Below the pieces are notes generated by a model, which was given only the letters and a program-made list of their open reading frames with translations, was not told where the DNA came from and searched no databases. Made by a program: the position numbers and the translations under genes. A stretch of 25,139 nucleotides of DNA from Chloroflexi bacterium UBA4733 (GTDB lineage Bacteria; Chloroflexota; UBA4733): NCBI GenBank assembly GCA_002404055.1, contig DHIZ01000378.1, positions 1 through 25,139 of the forward strand, written 5' to 3'. This document shows positions 22,807-25,139 of this stretch, piece after piece; within the stretch, counting starts at the first letter, position 1; the number at the start of each line of letters is the position of its first letter.

Positions 22807-23690
22807 CGGCGGACCGTCGGGTCCAGAGCGTCGCGCAGGGCATCGCCAACGAGGACCCAGGCCAGCATCGTGATGGCGAGGACCAGGGCGGGGAAGACGG
22901 TCAGGTTCCAGAAGGTCTGGATGTATTGCTGGTAGAGGCCGATCATCTGGCCCCAGGATGGGGTAGGTGGGGCGATGCCCAGGCCCAGGTAGCTGAGGCC
23001 GGCTTCGGCGAACATGGCGCCGGGCACGCCCAACGTCATGGTGACGATCACCGGCGTCAGCGTGTTGCGCACCAGATGGACGGTCATGATGTGCCGGGTC
23101 GTGCCGCCCATTGCGCGGGCCGCCCGGATGAAGTCGGTCTCCTTCAGCGAGAGCACCTGGCCGCGGACCAGGCGGGCGATGCCGATCCAGCCGGTGATGG
23201 CCATGGCCAGGATGATGTTGGTGAAGCCGGCGCCCAGCACCACCAGCAGCAGGATGTAGAAGAGGAGGGAAGGCAAGGAGGACAGGACATCGATGATACG
23301 CATGACGACGTAGTCGAAGCGCCCGCCGAGCAGGCCGGCCAGCGCGCCGATGGGCACGCCGACGACGACGAGCACGATCTGACTGAGGATGCCGATGGCG
23401 AGCGAGACACGCGAGCCGTAGATCAGGCGGCTGAGGACATCGCGGCCCAGGTCGTCGGTGCCGAGCCAGTGCTTGCCGGAAGGGAGCTGCCAGGTCGCAG
23501 CGTAGTCGCCGTGATAGGGATCGAAGGGAGCGATGCGCGCGGCGAAGATGGCGACGAAGATCTCCAGCAGGATGAAGGCGACAGCGGCGAGGGCCACTTT
23601 GTTGCGACGGAAGCGCCCCCAGGCACGGGCGGTAGTGCCGTGGGTCCGCGCCGGAGCGGGACTAATCGTGTCGGTAGTGATCGCTGCCAA
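22803..23690 (-). CDS. dppC: Peptide ABC transporter permease, DppC/OppC type
   Basis: Inner-membrane permease of an oligopeptide/dipeptide importer, 295 residues. N-terminal RFRRNKVALAAVAFILLEIFV is the first transmembrane segment, followed by the family hallmark HWLGTDDLGRDVLSRLIYG (about 93-111), four to five more membrane helices and the EAA-type coupling loop FIRAARAMGGTTRHIMTVHL (about 185-205), then GLSYLGLGIAPPTPSWGQMI. The start is TTG at 23690, strongly supported by AAAGGAGG 6 nt upstream; only one base separates it from the dppB stop, so the two are coupled. It is last in the leftward operon seen here. The binding protein gene is not in the window, so the exact substrate is open (peptides, possibly nickel or oligosaccharides). 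Confidence 0.93.
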   Translation of the reverse strand: MAAITTDTISPAPARTHGTTARAWGRFRRNKVALAAVAFILLEIFVAIFAARIAPFDPYHGDYAATWQLPSGKHWLGTDDLGRDVLSRLIYGSRVSLAIGILSQIVLVVVGVPIGALAGLLGGRFDYVVMRIIDVLSSLPSLLFYILLLVVLGAGFTNIILAMAITGWIGIARLVRGQVLSLKETDFIRAARAMGGTTRHIMTVHLVRNTLTPVIVTMTLGVPGAMFAEAGLSYLGLGIAPPTPSWGQMIGLYQQYIQTFWNLTVFPALVLAITMLAWVLVGDALRDALDPTVRR

Positions 23691-23691
23691 T

Positions 23692-24633
23692 TCAGGCCTC
23701 CTTTACCAGACTCACGCGGGGATCTATGAGCGCGTAAGCCACATCGGTGACCATGTAGGTGACGCTAATCAGGGCAGTCCAGACGACGGTCGACGCCATG
23801 ATCATGGGGTAATCGCGGTTGGAGATGGCATTCACCCAGTAGAAGCCGACGCCGGGGATGCGGAAGATACTCTCGATGAAGAAGGAGCCGACGACAAGGT
23901 GGGCGACCATGGGGCCGGCAACGGTGATGATCGGCGTCAGGGCGTTCTTGAAGATGTGCATGATGAGGACGCGGCGGCGGCTCAACCCCTTGGCGCGGGC
24001 GGTGCGCACATAGTTGGCGCGCAGCACGTCGGCGATGGCCCCTTTGGTATAGCGCTGCAAGATGAGGATTGACCCCAGAGAGTTGGCCAGCACCGGAAGA
24101 ATCCACTGTTGGGGGGTGTTCCAGCCGCCGGTCGGCACCCAGTGCAGTTTGACGGCGAAGACGAACTGCAGCAGAACAGCGAAGACGAAGCTCGGCATCA
24201 CCATGCAGAAAATGGAAACGACGGTGCCGCTGTGGTCGGCCCAGGAGTTGGGTTTGAGGCCGCCGGAGATGCCGAGCGGCAGGCCGACGAGGACGGAGAA
24301 GGCGAGGGTCAGCAAGCCCAACTGGATGGAGTAGGGCCATTGATCCCGGATGATCTGGACGACGGTGCGACCGGTGCTGGAAAAGGAGTAGCCGAAATCG
24401 AGGTGGAGGGCGTTGCGCAGGAAGAGCAGGTACTGCTGCCAGACGGGCTTATTGAGTCCGTAGAGGGCCATAAGCTGCTTCTTGGTGTCCTCCGGGATGG
24501 CCGCCGCTTTGTCGCCGCCCATGACGTCGAAGGGACCGCCAGGGATGGAGTGCATCAGGAAGAAGGTGAGCGCGGACACGGCCAGTAACACGAAGACGAG
24601 GCCGCCCAGGCGGGCTGCAACGTAGCGAAGCAT
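23692..24633 (-). CDS. dppB: Peptide ABC transporter permease, DppB/OppB type
   Basis: Partner membrane subunit, 313 residues. It begins MLRYVAARLGGLVFVLLAVS (first transmembrane helix) and has FFLMHSIPGGPFD, the GLNKPVWQQYLLFLRNALHLDFGYSF block, the EAA loop YVRTARAKGLSRRRVLIMHI (about 226-245) and GSFFIESIFRIPGVGFYWVNAI, all characteristic of DppB/OppB. Six membrane spans are expected. GAGAGG precedes ATG 24633, nine bases after the stop of the ATPase gene. The permeases pair as a heterodimer driven by the ATPases. Confidence 0.93.
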   Translation of the reverse strand: MLRYVAARLGGLVFVLLAVSALTFFLMHSIPGGPFDVMGGDKAAAIPEDTKKQLMALYGLNKPVWQQYLLFLRNALHLDFGYSFSSTGRTVVQIIRDQWPYSIQLGLLTLAFSVLVGLPLGISGGLKPNSWADHSGTVVSIFCMVMPSFVFAVLLQFVFAVKLHWVPTGGWNTPQQWILPVLANSLGSILILQRYTKGAIADVLRANYVRTARAKGLSRRRVLIMHIFKNALTPIITVAGPMVAHLVVGSFFIESIFRIPGVGFYWVNAISNRDYPMIMASTVVWTALISVTYMVTDVAYALIDPRVSLVKEA

Positions 24634-24642
24634 GCCGTCCTC

Positions 24643-25139
24643 TCAGGCAAAGTGGCAGGCGGCGATCCGGCCGTCCGTCCGGGGGCGCAGTAGCGGTTCC
24701 TCCTCGCTGCAGATGGCGCGGGCCAGCGGGCAGCGGGGGTGGAAGGGACAGCCCGATGGGCGCTCGATGGGGCTGGGCACATCGCCGCCGAGGCCGCGCC
24801 GGCTCCCGGCGCGACTCGGGTCCGGCTCGGGTACGGCGGCGACCAGTGCCTGCGTATACGGATGACGCGGATCGGTCACGATTTGGCGGGCAGGTGCGAT
24901 CTCCATAATGCGGCCGAGGTACATCACAGCGATAGTGTTGCTCATGAAGGCGGTGACGGCGATGTCGTGGGAGATGAACAGGTAGGAGAGCTGGAACTCG
25001 TCCTGCAGGTCGCGGAGGAGGTTGAGGATCTGGGCCTGGACGGAGACATCAAGCGAGGAGACCGGCTCGTCGCAGATGAGCACCGTCGGCCGGAGGGCGA
25101 GGGCCCGGGCGATGCCGATGCGCTGCTGCTGCCCGCCGG
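24643..25139 (-). CDS. Peptide ABC transporter ATPase, DppD/OppD or DppF/OppF type (partial)
   Basis: The gene runs off the right edge, so only the C-terminal 165 codons are seen. They begin in the ABC signature (GGQQQRIGIARALALRPT), continue with Walker B VLICDEPVSSLDVSVQAQIL, the H-loop LFISHDIAV and the oligopeptide-type C-terminal extension HPYTQALVAAVPEPDP ... GCPFHPRCPLARAICSEEEP, in which the Cys residues bind an iron-sulfur cluster in related ATPases. It energises the DppBC permeases encoded just downstream. The missing part should hold Walker A. Whether it is the D- or F-type subunit is unsure; gene order favours the F-type. Confidence 0.92.
   Translation of the reverse strand, partial: GGQQQRIGIARALALRPTVLICDEPVSSLDVSVQAQILNLLRDLQDEFQLSYLFISHDIAVTAFMSNTIAVMYLGRIMEIAPARQIVTDPRHPYTQALVAAVPEPDPSRAGSRRGLGGDVPSPIERPSGCPFHPRCPLARAICSEEEPLLRPRTDGRIAACHFA

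Noticed and set aside
22185..23729. 514-codon forward ORF
   Set aside because: It is antisense to the dppC gene and out of frame with the antitoxin/toxin; its composition (Asp/Gly/Gln-rich) is typical of a GC-rich shadow frame.

Overview
The window looks like chromosomal DNA of a GC-rich bacterium, most likely a member of the Chloroflexota (Thermomicrobia-like or an uncultured relative). The grounds are: two STAND/AfsR-type ATPases with TPR tails, one carrying an N-terminal helical domain I associate with Chloroflexota; secreted and membrane glycan enzymes of the style common there; a CopG/PIN toxin-antitoxin pair; and many long palindromic intergenic repeats. This is judged from protein style and recall, not from a database search.

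Layout. 1-1936 (+): 5'-truncated AfsR/LuxR-like ATPase that also ends early. 1937-2662: gene debris, with a transposase-like N-terminal scrap joined to the frameshifted C-terminal end of a GH63/MGH1-like glycosidase, then stacked hairpins. 2663-3115 (-): cupin. 3116-3551: palindromes, including a 159-bp inverted repeat. 3552-5924 (-): complete AfsR-like ATPase regulator. 5925-6313: inverted repeat with a 40-bp arm. 6314-8660 (-): two overlapping GT4 glycosyltransferases. 8776-9675 (+): SAM methyltransferase with a palindrome inside its coding sequence. 9714-10820 (-): DAHP synthase with a promoter. 11113-11185 (-): tRNA-Thr(TGT). 11265-12017 (+): conserved-looking hypothetical protein, probably leaderless. 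12003-14024 (-): GT39/PMT-like membrane glycosyltransferase. 14190-16349 (-): secreted clan GH-A glycosidase-like protein. 16516-20806 (-): tightly coupled proA-gcvT-gcvH-gcvPA operon. 21072-21908 (+): xylose-isomerase-like TIM-barrel protein. 22199-22689 (+): antitoxin and truncated PIN toxin. 22803-25139 (-): Opp/Dpp peptide ABC transporter (ATPase, DppB, DppC), running off the right edge.

How the genes work together. The glycine cleavage genes and proA share one translationally coupled transcript linking C1/glycine and proline metabolism; gcvPB, needed for a working P-protein, is not in the window. The GT4 pair, the GT39 enzyme and the secreted glycosidase suggest cell-envelope glycan work, but they are separate transcription units. 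DAHP synthase starts aromatic amino acid synthesis. The transporter genes form an ordinary peptide-uptake operon.

No clear new defence or biosynthetic system was found. The most notable signal is a set of palindromic repeats. One family (core GGCCGCGACTGCGG) occurs at three places and at one of them supplies the C-terminal tail of GcvPA. Another palindrome lies in frame inside the methyltransferase. Decay is also visible in the glycosidase remnant and the truncated PIN toxin.
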